Notes under the pieces: model-generated
Told to the model about the DNA's origin: nothing
Databases searched by the model: none
What the model saw: only the letters and a program-made list of their open reading frames with translations
Translations under genes and position numbers: made by a program
In this document: piece after piece, positions 1-10,400 of the stretch
Position numbering within the stretch: the stretch's first letter is position 1
How the letters are laid out: every line of letters starts with the position of its first letter
Assembly: GCA_002394205.1 (NCBI GenBank)
Contig: DGTC01000027.1
Coordinates: 1 to 64,000 of the forward strand
Length of the DNA stretch: 64,000 bases
Direction of reading: 5' to 3'
Source of the DNA: Lachnospira sp. UBA4346
Lineage (GTDB): Bacteria; Bacillota; Clostridia; Lachnospirales; Lachnospiraceae

Positions 1-230
1 CCCTTAACATCAGTAACATCCTTGACTACAAGATTCTTAACAGATGCAGGAATCTCTCCGTCCATCTTCCATCTCTTTCCTACAGCCTCTTCATAGGTCT
101 GTCCGGCACTTCTGGGGCTGGCTGCAATAGTCTTTACCTCAAACCATGGGTGGTTATTAAGAATAGAGATAAATCTCTGTCCTACCATACCTGTTCCACC
201 TAAAATACCAACTCTTAACTTATCGCTCAT
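1..230 (-). CDS. asd: Aspartate-semialdehyde dehydrogenase, N-terminal part (cut by window edge)
   Basis: Only the first 76 codons are present; the rest lies outside the window. The N-terminus reads MSDKLRVGILGGTGMVGQ, a Rossmann NADP-binding start with the G-x-T-G-x-V-G-Q signature of aspartate-semialdehyde dehydrogenase. The following NHPWFEVKTIAASPRSAG and the later GKRWKM segment look like the archaeal/fungal-type branch of the family rather than the enterobacterial one. The enzyme reduces aspartyl phosphate to aspartate semialdehyde in the cytoplasm, feeding lysine/diaminopimelate, threonine and methionine synthesis. The ATG at 228-230 follows a purine-rich AGGAAGAAAGGGA stretch. The catalytic cysteine lies beyond the edge, so activity cannot be judged. 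Confidence 0.88.
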   Translation of the reverse strand, partial: MSDKLRVGILGGTGMVGQRFISILNNHPWFEVKTIAASPRSAGQTYEEAVGKRWKMDGEIPASVKNLVVKDVTDVK

Positions 231-425
231 CTCAATTTCCCTTTCTTCCTAAAACTATCATTGTTTGAACAAAAAGGTTCCTTACCGAAAGATTCTTACA
301 AATCCTTCTCTTAAAAAGACATTTTTTCTCATTTGTCTTTCTATGGCGTACATTTGTCTTTTTGTTACTCACAAATAGTATCATACACATTTATTTTATG
401 CAACACTTTTTCAAAAAAAACTTTA

Positions 426-1022
426 TTATATTTCAATCGTATACCACTCATACCCGTTTACAACGGTTGTCTTCGTGTCTTCATATTGCTGCTCTCTGAC
501 AAAATGTGCCTGATAATTCTTATGAACGTGTCCATGAATGAAGTATTTCGGCTGATATATGCGTACCAAATCATTAAATACTTCAAAGCCCTTATGGACA
601 TTGTCATCCACGTCATTCACTCCTGCTGCCGGCGAATGTGTTAATAAAATATCAAAACCTTTATACTTCTTAATCTTTAACCAAAGTCGTGCAACACGAT
701 GTTTCATTTGCCCTTGTGTATATTGATTGATTCCATGTTTATAACGAATGGAACCGCCAAGCCCCAAAATACGAACCCCCTCATGCACATAGATTTTGTC
801 CTCTATACAAATGCATCCTTCGGGCGGTGTATCTTTATAACAATCATCATGGTTGCCGCGAATATACAGAATCGGTACTTTTGAAAATGATGCCAGAAAT
901 GATAAATACTGTGGCTTTAAATCTCCACAGGATAAAATCAAATCAATGCCCTCCAACTTTTCCTTTTCAAAATAATCCCATAGATACTTCGATTCTACAT
1001 CTGCAAGTACCAGTATCTTCAT
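426..1022 (-). CDS. Calcineurin-like metallophosphoesterase
   Basis: A 198-residue single-domain protein with most of the metallophosphoesterase metal-binding blocks in order: LADVES at residues 6-11, CGDL near 32, RGNHDD near 55, LLTHSP near 130 and HGHVH near 165. The first block is normally D-x-H; here the His position is Glu (D-V-E), so one of the two metal sites may be altered. No signal peptide is visible, so it is likely cytoplasmic. The substrate cannot be told from sequence; relatives act on phosphodiesters or phosphoproteins. The ATG follows a GGAG ribosome site. It lies downstream of the ParB/BMP fusion gene on the same strand with an 84-base gap, so co-transcription is possible but not shown. 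Confidence 0.85.
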   Translation of the reverse strand: MKILVLADVESKYLWDYFEKEKLEGIDLILSCGDLKPQYLSFLASFSKVPILYIRGNHDDCYKDTPPEGCICIEDKIYVHEGVRILGLGGSIRYKHGINQYTQGQMKHRVARLWLKIKKYKGFDILLTHSPAAGVNDVDDNVHKGFEVFNDLVRIYQPKYFIHGHVHKNYQAHFVREQQYEDTKTTVVNGYEWYTIEI

Positions 1023-1106
1023 AAAGTTTCTCCAATCTATTTTTGTATCTTTTCGTATCCGTTCCCTTATCTTGCGGATACGATACAGAACTGTTTCTCT
1101 TTTTCA

Positions 1107-3035
1107 TTACTTTGATGAATTATTCAAAATCCCCTGTTCATTGATAATACTCATAGAACCTTCTATCATCTCATTGATTGTCGGTATCTCTCCGTCAACA
1201 TTATCTAAGAGCCAATCCATCGTAATAATCTGCTCAGGAGTCAACGTATTGCCATCTTCATTACGCTTTCTGCCGTTCTGGTCATATAGCACACCCTGAA
1301 ACAGTTCAAATTCTCCGGAACATATCATTTTCTTAAACACTTCCACAAGACGTTTTGTTTCTGTTGGAAGACGGCTTGATGAGATTAGGTCTACAACACC
1401 GGCAGACATTCCCCACCAATAGTTCAATGCTTTCACATTTTCTGCATCTTCTTCCTTCTTCCACGAACCGCTCAATACGCTCTGTATCAGCTTTTCGTAA
1501 AATACACCCCAGTGCCAGACTGGCATTGCGATATTCTGTGTATTTCCGTCATCTTCCAAGCGGTACAAACCAAATCTTCTCGCCGAAGAATGTGGTGTAA
1601 TCATATCCTGATCTGATACAATGCTAATTCTTCTGTCTTCAAACTTCTGACGAATATCATTATCCTTCACACAAGACCATTCCAAATAAATTTTTGCTGT
1701 CGGATTGACAAAACGGACACCTAATGCAAATGCATTGATATTTGCCATCGTTCCATATACCGGATATCCCGCGACATAACCAATTTTGGAATTTCTTGCA
1801 AGTGCACCGGCGATCATTCCTGTTAAGAACTTTGCCTCATACATTCTTGCATAATACGTTCTGATATATTTATGTGAAGTATTTAACGAACAATTTAATA
1901 TCTTTACATCAGGATGTGCAATTGCCGCCTGTAAACTGGCAATAATCATCGCTGGGGATGTCACACAAATCATATCTGCTTTATCCTGAATGAGCTGTTC
2001 TATCGCCTGTGCATCTTCCTTTCCGGGTTCTACATTTTTCACGCATACCGTTTCAATCTGCGTTCCAAACGTATCATCAATATACTGTCGCCCAAGTTCA
2101 TGTGCATAACACCATTCCGAATCTTGTGGTGTCTTATCATATACAAAGCCAATCTTTAACTTCTGTGCCCCCGGTTTTGGCAGCAGATAACTCAATATAT
2201 TTTTCTTTGGCTCATTAATGACCGGATTCATCTTCAAATCAACAGCACTGTTTTCCGCCAGCAGTTCAAATTCTTCCCATGTCTTTGCGACATTCTTAGA
2301 CATCTGGGCTGGTGCCATATGAATAACATTCTTATATCCGTGAATATGAATAAAGCGCAAATACGCATCTCCAACCGGATAATCAAACCGATCTCCGCCA
2401 CGCGATTCAAATGCATTCTTAAACATAATAAAGCTCGAAGCCAAGTCCCTTTTGGCATCTTCATCCATCAATTTTCCCTTCTTAATTCCTGCAAACTGCA
2501 TTAATGAATGGAAACTTCCGACTTTACTAAAATAAATGTCATTCATCTTTGTCGCATTATAAAAATCCATAAATTCATAATAGATTTTTACTTCCGGTGT
2601 ATTCTTTTTCTTTGGAACTTTACGAATCACTTCAGCCATGACTGTTACCGCATTGAAATATTTCAATACACTGACACGCTTATTTCCTTCCAAAACATAG
2701 AATTTATTCATATATTCATAGACCTTAATCGGATCTCTGATTCCTTCGTTTTTCTGGCTGTCACTCAAGCTCGCCCATTTTGCCGAAAATTCAGAACCCC
2801 AGTCTAAAATCGGCATAAAATTATCTGCAAATGCATTTGTTCTTCCTGCATTACACGTTCCGACGACCAGTCTTAATGGAATCTGGTCTTCTCCCAAACT
2901 GATTTCTGAATCAATCTCTGAATCTTCCACCAAATTTTCCAATACGGGAAGATATGGATAACGTCCCCTGTTTGTTGCCGCATGATATGCTCGTTTTCCT
3001 AGTTTTAAGGCACTCTGATAATCCTGTACTGACAT
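1107..3035 (-). CDS. ParB-like domain fused to a BMP/PnrA-type periplasmic-binding-like domain, no signal peptide
   Basis: A 642-residue protein with two recognisable parts. Residues about 50-140 look like a ParB/sulfiredoxin-like domain: a GIRDPIKVYEY strand, then V-L-E-G-N-K-R (E116-R120) and a VSVLKYF helix, the usual xGxxR-type box. Residues about 292-560 (starting KLKIGFVYD) resemble the BMP/PnrA purine-nucleoside-binding family, with GYVAGYPVYGTMANINAFALG near residue 420. BMP proteins are normally lipoproteins of an ABC importer, but this one starts MSVQDYQSALK with no signal peptide, lipobox or membrane segment, and no ABC transporter genes are nearby. A cytosolic ligand sensor or enzyme is more likely than a transport protein (inference). 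The ATG has a GGAGGT ribosome site 5 bases upstream. Function unknown. Confidence 0.8.
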   Translation of the reverse strand: MSVQDYQSALKLGKRAYHAATNRGRYPYLPVLENLVEDSEIDSEISLGEDQIPLRLVVGTCNAGRTNAFADNFMPILDWGSEFSAKWASLSDSQKNEGIRDPIKVYEYMNKFYVLEGNKRVSVLKYFNAVTVMAEVIRKVPKKKNTPEVKIYYEFMDFYNATKMNDIYFSKVGSFHSLMQFAGIKKGKLMDEDAKRDLASSFIMFKNAFESRGGDRFDYPVGDAYLRFIHIHGYKNVIHMAPAQMSKNVAKTWEEFELLAENSAVDLKMNPVINEPKKNILSYLLPKPGAQKLKIGFVYDKTPQDSEWCYAHELGRQYIDDTFGTQIETVCVKNVEPGKEDAQAIEQLIQDKADMICVTSPAMIIASLQAAIAHPDVKILNCSLNTSHKYIRTYYARMYEAKFLTGMIAGALARNSKIGYVAGYPVYGTMANINAFALGVRFVNPTAKIYLEWSCVKDNDIRQKFEDRRISIVSDQDMITPHSSARRFGLYRLEDDGNTQNIAMPVWHWGVFYEKLIQSVLSGSWKKEEDAENVKALNYWWGMSAGVVDLISSSRLPTETKRLVEVFKKMICSGEFELFQGVLYDQNGRKRNEDGNTLTPEQIITMDWLLDNVDGEIPTINEMIEGSMSIINEQGILNNSSK

Positions 3036-3182
3036 GACTTACCTCCATTTTTCTGATTCCTTTGAATCTGTATTTTATCAAGCATCTTTTCCTATGTATC
3101 TATCTTCTTCGTTTTCACTTCTTAATTCTAACTTGTGTATCAATATTCTTTTTCTATTTATTTTTTATTTATTTTTATTTCT

Positions 3183-4307
3183 TTAATCAATATATGATGC
3201 ATTACTGTCAGCAAGCATCTGCTGTATCGTTTTTTCCATTTGTTGTGCATCTTTACAGAACAATAATACAGCTACCCGTATTGCAATCTCTGAAAACTGC
3301 ATCTGCGATAATGCGTTCTCATCTTCTGCCGTGTGAAGCCCTCTCAGATACCTTTTTGTCACACCATTTAGAATCTTAAATGCTCTGATACGCTCTGCAT
3401 ATGGCATTTGCTGCTCTAAGATGCTCTTGCCGTATGCTGCCTTTTCCTGTTCTGCCGTCGCAATAAGCTGCATACTCACACGCAAGTCACCACCCACATC
3501 TGCTGCTTCCATTAAAATATCCGGACGCTTTTTATAATATTCCATAAAGTACGCTTTTGCTCCTGCGATATCTTTGTGATTGAAATATTCTTCCAGACGC
3601 TTTTTCACTTCTTTTGTTTCAACCTTTTCTCCAATTAACCCAACTTTACATTCATATGCATGCAGACCATTTACCTGTATCCAAACATATAATAAAAATT
3701 CAGATATAAACCCAAATACTCTTTTATGATAATCATCATAATTTTCGATGTCAATTCTTTTCTGAACCGCAAAGAAAATAGAAAACAGCCAGTCACAATA
3801 TGCATCAAAGTGTTTTTTTGACATCACACAAATATTTCCAAAATAGGTATGATTTTGATGTACGAGTTTCTCAAACATTGGATAATATTCCGGATATAAT
3901 TCTTTGATTACTTCTCCGGTCACTTGTAAATCTCTGATATTGTGATTTTCTGCAAATCCATAATCATATGGAAAATCTAATGTGAGTAATTTACTTGTCA
4001 GTACATCATACTTTGTTAAAATTTCTTCAATCTCTAATTTGGTCAGCACAAGTTCCTGCTCATTCAGCAGATACCGGCGATAATGGCAAATTCCTACATA
4101 ATCGACATCCGCAACATTCTTCCATACCCAGTATACGCCTGTTAATTCACTGTAATAACAGTTCTGCTCTGAAATATGATTTCCTGTATTATCACAAAGG
4201 TATCCTAACGATTCCTTTCCTGCACTTCCGACCTGTAATGGAATATACATTTTGTCATCCGGCACATCGAATTTCTTATGTGTCATTGTATATATTTGAA
4301 TTGACAT
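3183..4307 (-). CDS. DUF4422 family protein, probable glycosyltransferase
   Basis: About 374 residues starting MSIQIYTMTHKKFDVP. The N-terminal half carries the hallmarks of the DUF4422 family of capsule/LPS glycosyltransferase-like proteins: the MTHKKF start, a YIPLQVG segment, SELTGVYWVWKN, VGICHYRRYL and later LDFPYDYGFAEN. Proteins of this family sit in surface-polysaccharide loci, but no such locus is visible here, so the acceptor is unknown. The C-terminal third (about residues 250-374) is charged and helical without a recognised fold. I chose the ATG at 4305-4307 over an in-frame start 66 bases upstream because MSIQIYTMTHKKF is the usual family start and GAAAGGGA precedes it. Cytoplasmic by sequence. 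Confidence 0.75.
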   Translation of the reverse strand: MSIQIYTMTHKKFDVPDDKMYIPLQVGSAGKESLGYLCDNTGNHISEQNCYYSELTGVYWVWKNVADVDYVGICHYRRYLLNEQELVLTKLEIEEILTKYDVLTSKLLTLDFPYDYGFAENHNIRDLQVTGEVIKELYPEYYPMFEKLVHQNHTYFGNICVMSKKHFDAYCDWLFSIFFAVQKRIDIENYDDYHKRVFGFISEFLLYVWIQVNGLHAYECKVGLIGEKVETKEVKKRLEEYFNHKDIAGAKAYFMEYYKKRPDILMEAADVGGDLRVSMQLIATAEQEKAAYGKSILEQQMPYAERIRAFKILNGVTKRYLRGLHTAEDENALSQMQFSEIAIRVAVLLFCKDAQQMEKTIQQMLADSNASYID

Positions 4308-4404
4308 AAATTTCCCTTTCGATATGATATAATTTTGTGTTTCTAAATTCTGCAAGTATGGACTTTGTAACAATATGCGAACTTTTTGACGTTATCGCAT
4401 TTCG

Positions 4405-7374
4405 TTAATTTTCTTCAGATTCATCTTCTTGTGTATCCGGTACAACAATTCCGGGCAGTTCATTGACACTTCCACACTTCGGGCACAACAGCTCCGAATC
4501 AGACGCAAACACATAACCACAGCGCACACAACACACAATCTTATGTTCCTGTTGCGCAAGATATCCGATTTCTCTTGATATTGGTTTCTCTTTCAGATAT
4601 GAAATAAATTCATCCAATGCCTCAATAAAATGTGCAACACCTGCATCACCATTTGCAAACTTCGGAACACCTGATAACTTCAACTCTCCCATATCCTGAT
4701 AATCTACGGCGATTCCTTTGCCAAACAATCCTTTATCCCAAAACACACGCAAAATACTTCTGACATCATAAACACCGCTTGACAATCCATAGCTATAATA
4801 CAAACGATCCGGTGTCAGCACAAATCCTTTCTTACCGGTATCTCCTCTTGACGTATCACATATCACAATCGGATACTCAAACGGACGAAGCGTTGCATAC
4901 GAATACAGGGCGTTTTCAACCGGATAGGGATTCTCCTGTGTATTATATAAATATAATTTCGAATATCCGGAATGATAGTCCATATCCTTTGCGAATTTTT
5001 TCACAAGGCTCTGACACTCATCCTTTTTTAGAGACTCCAAGTAATTTTCAATTTGTGGTAACAGGTCAATTTTAATTGCCGGCAGGAAATCTTCCTCCGA
5101 TATCTTCTCATATACATCAACGGCTTCATCATAACTAAGTAAAGACAAGTCCGGACACAATTCTTCAATTGTAAGCATCTGCTGTTCTTTGACCTTTGCA
5201 AACAATTGTGCCAATGCATCTCCTGCAATATCTGCATCCAAATCCGCATCCATAAGCTGCTTATATCTTCCGGCATCTGTTGTCTCCTGCGCTACAATTG
5301 TCTGCATCTGTGCCTGCTGGGAGTCTCTCCATTTTTCATCCAACAATGCTAATAGCTTCTCAATGGCTTCCTCTGTCTGATTATCATCTTTCGCATCTTT
5401 CTGGCGGATACGAAATGTTCCAATCGTGTCACGCAATGCTTCATAATCTGCACGTTTCATCGGCATTGGTGCCTGTGAAAGTATTGTCTGTACTTCCTGC
5501 TCTCTTTTTGCTTTCAGCCATTCCGTCAATGTATCTATAAATGGCTTCTTAACTGCATCTGCACATTTCTTTTTCTGAATCTGTTCAAATACTTTTAAAA
5601 CTTCCTGAAATGACGCATCTTTAACCGATAATACCTGCTGTGCCAGATTCTTTGACTGCTTCGTTTCTAATACTTTGTGCGTAAGTTCTTGATATACTCT
5701 ACGTTCTTCTGTCTTGAAATCTTTTGTATCTTCTGAATCTTCACCAAGTACCTGTTCTAATTCATCAATTTCATCTTCTGACATTGTTGCAAGTTCCGTA
5801 ACATATGCTTTCATATCTTTTTTATGAATCTGTGCAAATGCCTTATTCTTCTTCTCTGGTGTCAGTTTCTTTTTTGGCGTTTTCACTTCTTTCGCTGAAT
5901 TGTCGTCCTGGTTGGAAATCGCATTTTCCTGTAACTTTTCAGCTGCATTATCATTTGTCCGATTCAAGTTCTTATGTCCAAACTTTGTCTGACTTGGCAC
6001 ATCCGTACCATCCGAATCTGTTCTTTGCGTATCGTACGTATTTCCATCCATTTCATTCGATAAATCGTATTCCGAAACTTCCGATACATTCTGCTCCTGT
6101 TCTTTATGTACAGCAGCTGTCTTTTCACGCTTCCATTCCCGACTGTCTAATTTTAACTTTTCTTTAAAAAATTCTTTGATATTTCTTGCACGCAGGTTAC
6201 GCTTCTTTGTCTCTTTTTCAATCTTCGGTGCGTATTTTTTTGTGTGCTTTTCTGAATAGAAATCTGCATCCATACGCTCATTAATCTGGAATACTTCTGC
6301 ATCAGAACGATTGTCAATATCTTCACAAACAGAATCTAAGAATTCTTTATCTGCCTGTTCTCGTTCTTTTTCTTCCTGTGCGGCCTCTTCTTCACTTTTC
6401 TGCTCATATTCTGATTCATAGACATTGAAATTGCAGTTAGATACCCTTGCACTCTCTTTCCCTAATAAATCAATATAATCGTCATACGCCTGCCCATCAT
6501 CATCAAAATCAAGCTGATACACCTGACCTTCTGCAAGCAGTGTATGCGGTCTTGGTGTATAGAAGATATGACATTTCCCACAAGTATATGCTCTTGCTAA
6601 ATAAACCGGCTCCTCGTCTGTCTCTATGCGCACTTCTTTTCCTACCGGATAGACAGCCATATAGAGTGTCTCCCCACAAATTGGACAGGTATAGGTTGAA
6701 GCATAAAAGCCTCTTCCGAGCCGCTTCTTTGCACGTTCTTTTCTGGACATCGTACTATAACGAAACGTCTTATCAACAGACTCCCATTGCATTTTATGCC
6801 ACAATCCCATCTTAAACCTGGAAGAACGCTTTCTTTGCGGTTGTTCCATTGCAGGTTCTTCCATTTCCTGTATATCTTCAACTTCTTCCGTCTCCGAATC
6901 ATCCTGCCCTTTTCCACGCATATCATCAAGAATCAGCTGAATGACATCTTCATACGCAAGCTGAATTCCGTTCTGATAGAACTTGCACTGCGATTTACTA
7001 ATGTCTACCGTTACACCGATTGGAACAAACACCGTATCAATAATTTTCTTTAACTGCTTATAATTCTGATTCACAGACAAACCTTTAATCTGATTCCATT
7101 TGCCGAATATATATAACAGCACATTAAATGCATTTTCTAACAATTGATTGTCACACATCAGACGTGCTTTATCGAGATTGGAATTAATCTCTATAATTGT
7201 ATCTGTCACTTTTCTGTTATCAAAACTTATCACTAAAGAACGCCGTTTTCCCGGCAATATAATTGTATTGTAGCTTACCATAAATACGCCAAGCCACTCT
7301 ACATTCACCCCCATCACACTAATGGTTTTATCAAATGCAGAACGAATCATGGCATCTGCTTTTAGTAATATCAT
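4405..7374 (-). CDS. Large zinc-ribbon protein of unknown function (989 residues)
   Basis: I do not recognise this protein. Residues 1-150 form a mixed alpha/beta region. A first zinc ribbon is formed by C230-x2-C233 and C265-x2-C268. Residues about 310-700 are very rich in Glu, Lys, Gln and Asp, with long predicted helices and a low-complexity linker around 420-520. Residues about 840-940, with YPIVICDTSRGDTGKKGFVL, LTPDRLYYSYG and SSGVYDVRSIL, look like a compact beta domain of the kind found in PH-like membrane-linked proteins (weak inference). A second zinc ribbon, C949-x2-C952 and C964-x2-C967, ends the protein. No signal peptide or clear membrane segment. The ATG follows AAAGGTGA at 6 bases. 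It sits between DUF4422 and amylase genes, which gives no functional hint. Confidence 0.65.
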   Translation of the reverse strand: MILLKADAMIRSAFDKTISVMGVNVEWLGVFMVSYNTIILPGKRRSLVISFDNRKVTDTIIEINSNLDKARLMCDNQLLENAFNVLLYIFGKWNQIKGLSVNQNYKQLKKIIDTVFVPIGVTVDISKSQCKFYQNGIQLAYEDVIQLILDDMRGKGQDDSETEEVEDIQEMEEPAMEQPQRKRSSRFKMGLWHKMQWESVDKTFRYSTMSRKERAKKRLGRGFYASTYTCPICGETLYMAVYPVGKEVRIETDEEPVYLARAYTCGKCHIFYTPRPHTLLAEGQVYQLDFDDDGQAYDDYIDLLGKESARVSNCNFNVYESEYEQKSEEEAAQEEKEREQADKEFLDSVCEDIDNRSDAEVFQINERMDADFYSEKHTKKYAPKIEKETKKRNLRARNIKEFFKEKLKLDSREWKREKTAAVHKEQEQNVSEVSEYDLSNEMDGNTYDTQRTDSDGTDVPSQTKFGHKNLNRTNDNAAEKLQENAISNQDDNSAKEVKTPKKKLTPEKKNKAFAQIHKKDMKAYVTELATMSEDEIDELEQVLGEDSEDTKDFKTEERRVYQELTHKVLETKQSKNLAQQVLSVKDASFQEVLKVFEQIQKKKCADAVKKPFIDTLTEWLKAKREQEVQTILSQAPMPMKRADYEALRDTIGTFRIRQKDAKDDNQTEEAIEKLLALLDEKWRDSQQAQMQTIVAQETTDAGRYKQLMDADLDADIAGDALAQLFAKVKEQQMLTIEELCPDLSLLSYDEAVDVYEKISEEDFLPAIKIDLLPQIENYLESLKKDECQSLVKKFAKDMDYHSGYSKLYLYNTQENPYPVENALYSYATLRPFEYPIVICDTSRGDTGKKGFVLTPDRLYYSYGLSSGVYDVRSILRVFWDKGLFGKGIAVDYQDMGELKLSGVPKFANGDAGVAHFIEALDEFISYLKEKPISREIGYLAQQEHKIVCCVRCGYVFASDSELLCPKCGSVNELPGIVVPDTQEDESEEN

Positions 7375-7462
7375 TTGTTGTCACCTTTTACTTCTCATTT
7401 TCCGATGTATTATTTTACAGATTAATTAACAATTTCTTATTCTGCAAATTCTTCGTATCTTA

Positions 7463-10400
7463 CTACATAATTATATTTGCATGCGGCTCTAATTTAAAAC
7501 TGTAATCTTTTCCACGATAATTGAATGAAAAATGTTCTTCCTGCTCACTAATATTAAATGCGGCAAGAATCCATTCATCATCGAGAAATCTTGCAAACAC
7601 ATACTGCTGATTTCTGATAATAACATTCTCAAATCCACCATATGCTAATACTTTACTGCTCTTACGAAGTTTGCTAAGCTGGCTGATATATGCAGCTAAA
7701 TTATAATTGCGTGTACGTCCCTGAATCTCTTCCATCGACGGACGAATCGGACGGTCTGCTTCCCTTCCGGAAGTCTTGACACCGTCTATTCCCCATTCAC
7801 TTCCATAATAAATAGATGGGATCCCCGGCATCAAAAACATCAGTGTATATGCATTTGCCAAATCCCGTTTATCTTTTAACAAACTTGCAATTCGATTGAC
7901 ATCATGATTGTCTAGGAAATTATAAAAATGCTTGCCTTCATAAATACCGCCTTTTGCAAACTGACGATTCAAAGAATGTGCAATTTCAAAATAATTCTTA
8001 TCGTTGTGACTTGAATAAATACCCTTCCAACACTCATAATTCGTCACAGAATCCATCATCTCATCATTTGCCCACATATTATAATCACCATGAATAATCT
8101 CGCCCATCAGCCAGAAATCCGGTTGCTTCTCCTTTGTAAAACTCTTGAGACGTTTAAAGAAGTTCTTATCAATACAATCTGCAGCATCCAGACGCAATCC
8201 GTCAATTCCAAATTCTTCAATCCACATCTGCACCGCGCCAAGCAAATGCTGTACGACCTCTTCATTGTAGAGATTCAATTTTACCAATTCGAAATTGCCT
8301 GCCCATGTGTCATAAGAAAATGCATCACCACCGGCACTTCTTCCTCCAAAATTCACGCCGGAGAACCAATCCTTATAATGCGAAGCCACACCATTTTCCT
8401 GTACATCTTTAAACGGTGCAAAACCTCTGCCAACATGATTAAAGACGCCATCTAACACGACACGGATTCCATTTTCATGAAGACTTGCAATCACACGCTT
8501 CAAATCCTCATTACTGCCCAAACGACTGTCAACGTGATAATAATCATACGTGTCATATCCATGCCAGCCGGATTCAAATACCGGTCCGAAATAGACTGCA
8601 TTTACTCCCAATTGATTCAAATGCGGAATCCAGTCAAGTACCTGTAAAATACGATGTCCTTTGGTTGTCTCTCCCTCATTATATTCCGGAGCACCTGTAA
8701 AGCCCAATGGATAAATATGATAGAATACCGAACGGTCATACCACGGAATTAAATTCAGTTCTTCATTGACTGAATTCACCTGTAAAATTTCTGGTGAAAC
8801 AACTTCTTTTTCTGTATGTATACAATTTTCTGTATACATCGGCTCATTAACTTCCGGTTCCACAGCATCAGCAATGGATACATTGCACACATCCTGCGAC
8901 TCATCATCTTCTAACTGGCTATCATCGCATGGATGTACTTCGAATAACATTGCTGAAAGCGGTGCAATTTCCAACGCACGTTTTGCAGTCCAGCTACCCG
9001 TCCTAGCATCTGTACCACCGTATGCAAGGTCATTTGAATCTAACACACACGTATAATTACAATCTTTTTCCAATGGAACTTTCTGCATATCTGCTGAAAA
9101 ATTATATATTGCAAGGAATCTGCCCTGTGTATCTTGTGCTTTTCGCTCAATCGAAAAGAATGAACTTCCAACACCTGACAAATCACTGACTGAAATATCT
9201 GTACTAGCATCTACAAAAATGGTGTTGTTTGCAACAATCTCATTCAATTTCTGAATGAATGACGTAAACTTCACATGCTTCTCAAAGTCCAACAAATTCC
9301 AATCCTGCTCTCGGTCTGCTTCCCACATACGAAAATGCGCAAGTTCATTTCCCATAAAATCCAATTTACGACCTTTGCACATCATTCGATACAGATACAA
9401 TGCTCTTGCCTGTGCAAACTTTTCATCATAATTTCCAGACATCTTTTCAATAACAGTTGCACGATTTCGTTGTAATGTTCGCAATGACAATTCTAATACT
9501 CTATCTGACTGAGCAGATACGCCATCTCCATAACCCGTTTCAAACGAATCCTCAACTACATTTAATAGTGACGTATCTTCATTTCTTTCCCAAACATTTT
9601 TTCCAAAATAAGATAATACAGACTCACTCCAACGTATATCATTGCGTAACATCTGTATAGAATTTTCCTGTTGATTCTTACCAGACTGCGCACTTGAAAC
9701 TGATTCAATATAAATGATTTTTTCCGGTAAAATCTCATGAATCTTTTTGCATAACTTTTCTACAAACCAGTTCTTTTCCTGATTGTCTGAAAGAACAAAC
9801 TTTACACCATCTAAATGATATTCTTTCAGCCAGTAAATCACTGCCGAGCACAAAAACGAACCGACTGCACCATGATTGATATGAAATGTTCCATCACTTC
9901 CATACAACTCACAGCCAGCTACATTTGTCAGTCCATAATACGCCTTTGAAAAATGCTCCCATGGAAATTCAAACATCACTGAAATGTCTTTCTGATGAAA
10001 TCTGTCAATCATCTTCCGACAATCTTCCACCGTGCCAAATCGTGCAGACGGCGCAAAAAATCCTGTCGGTGCAAAGCCGCCTTCTTTGTCATTATCATAT
10101 TCCATAAATGGCAACAGACATACACTGTCGTAATGATATTCTGTCAAATAATCTGCAGCATCTTCTCCAAACTCCGAAAAACGATGCCAATTCTCTCCAT
10201 TTTTCTTAAAAGAACCAATATGCATTTCATACACATTCTGAAAATGCACTTGCAAATCTTCCCGTGTTTTTCCTGCGCAATATTTTGAATCATTTGTTAA
10301 ATTCCGAACAATCGATGCACTTGCAGGACGAAGCTCCATTCCATAACCATATGGATCACTATAATCTGCACTCGTTCCATCCACATGAACCTTGTATTTA

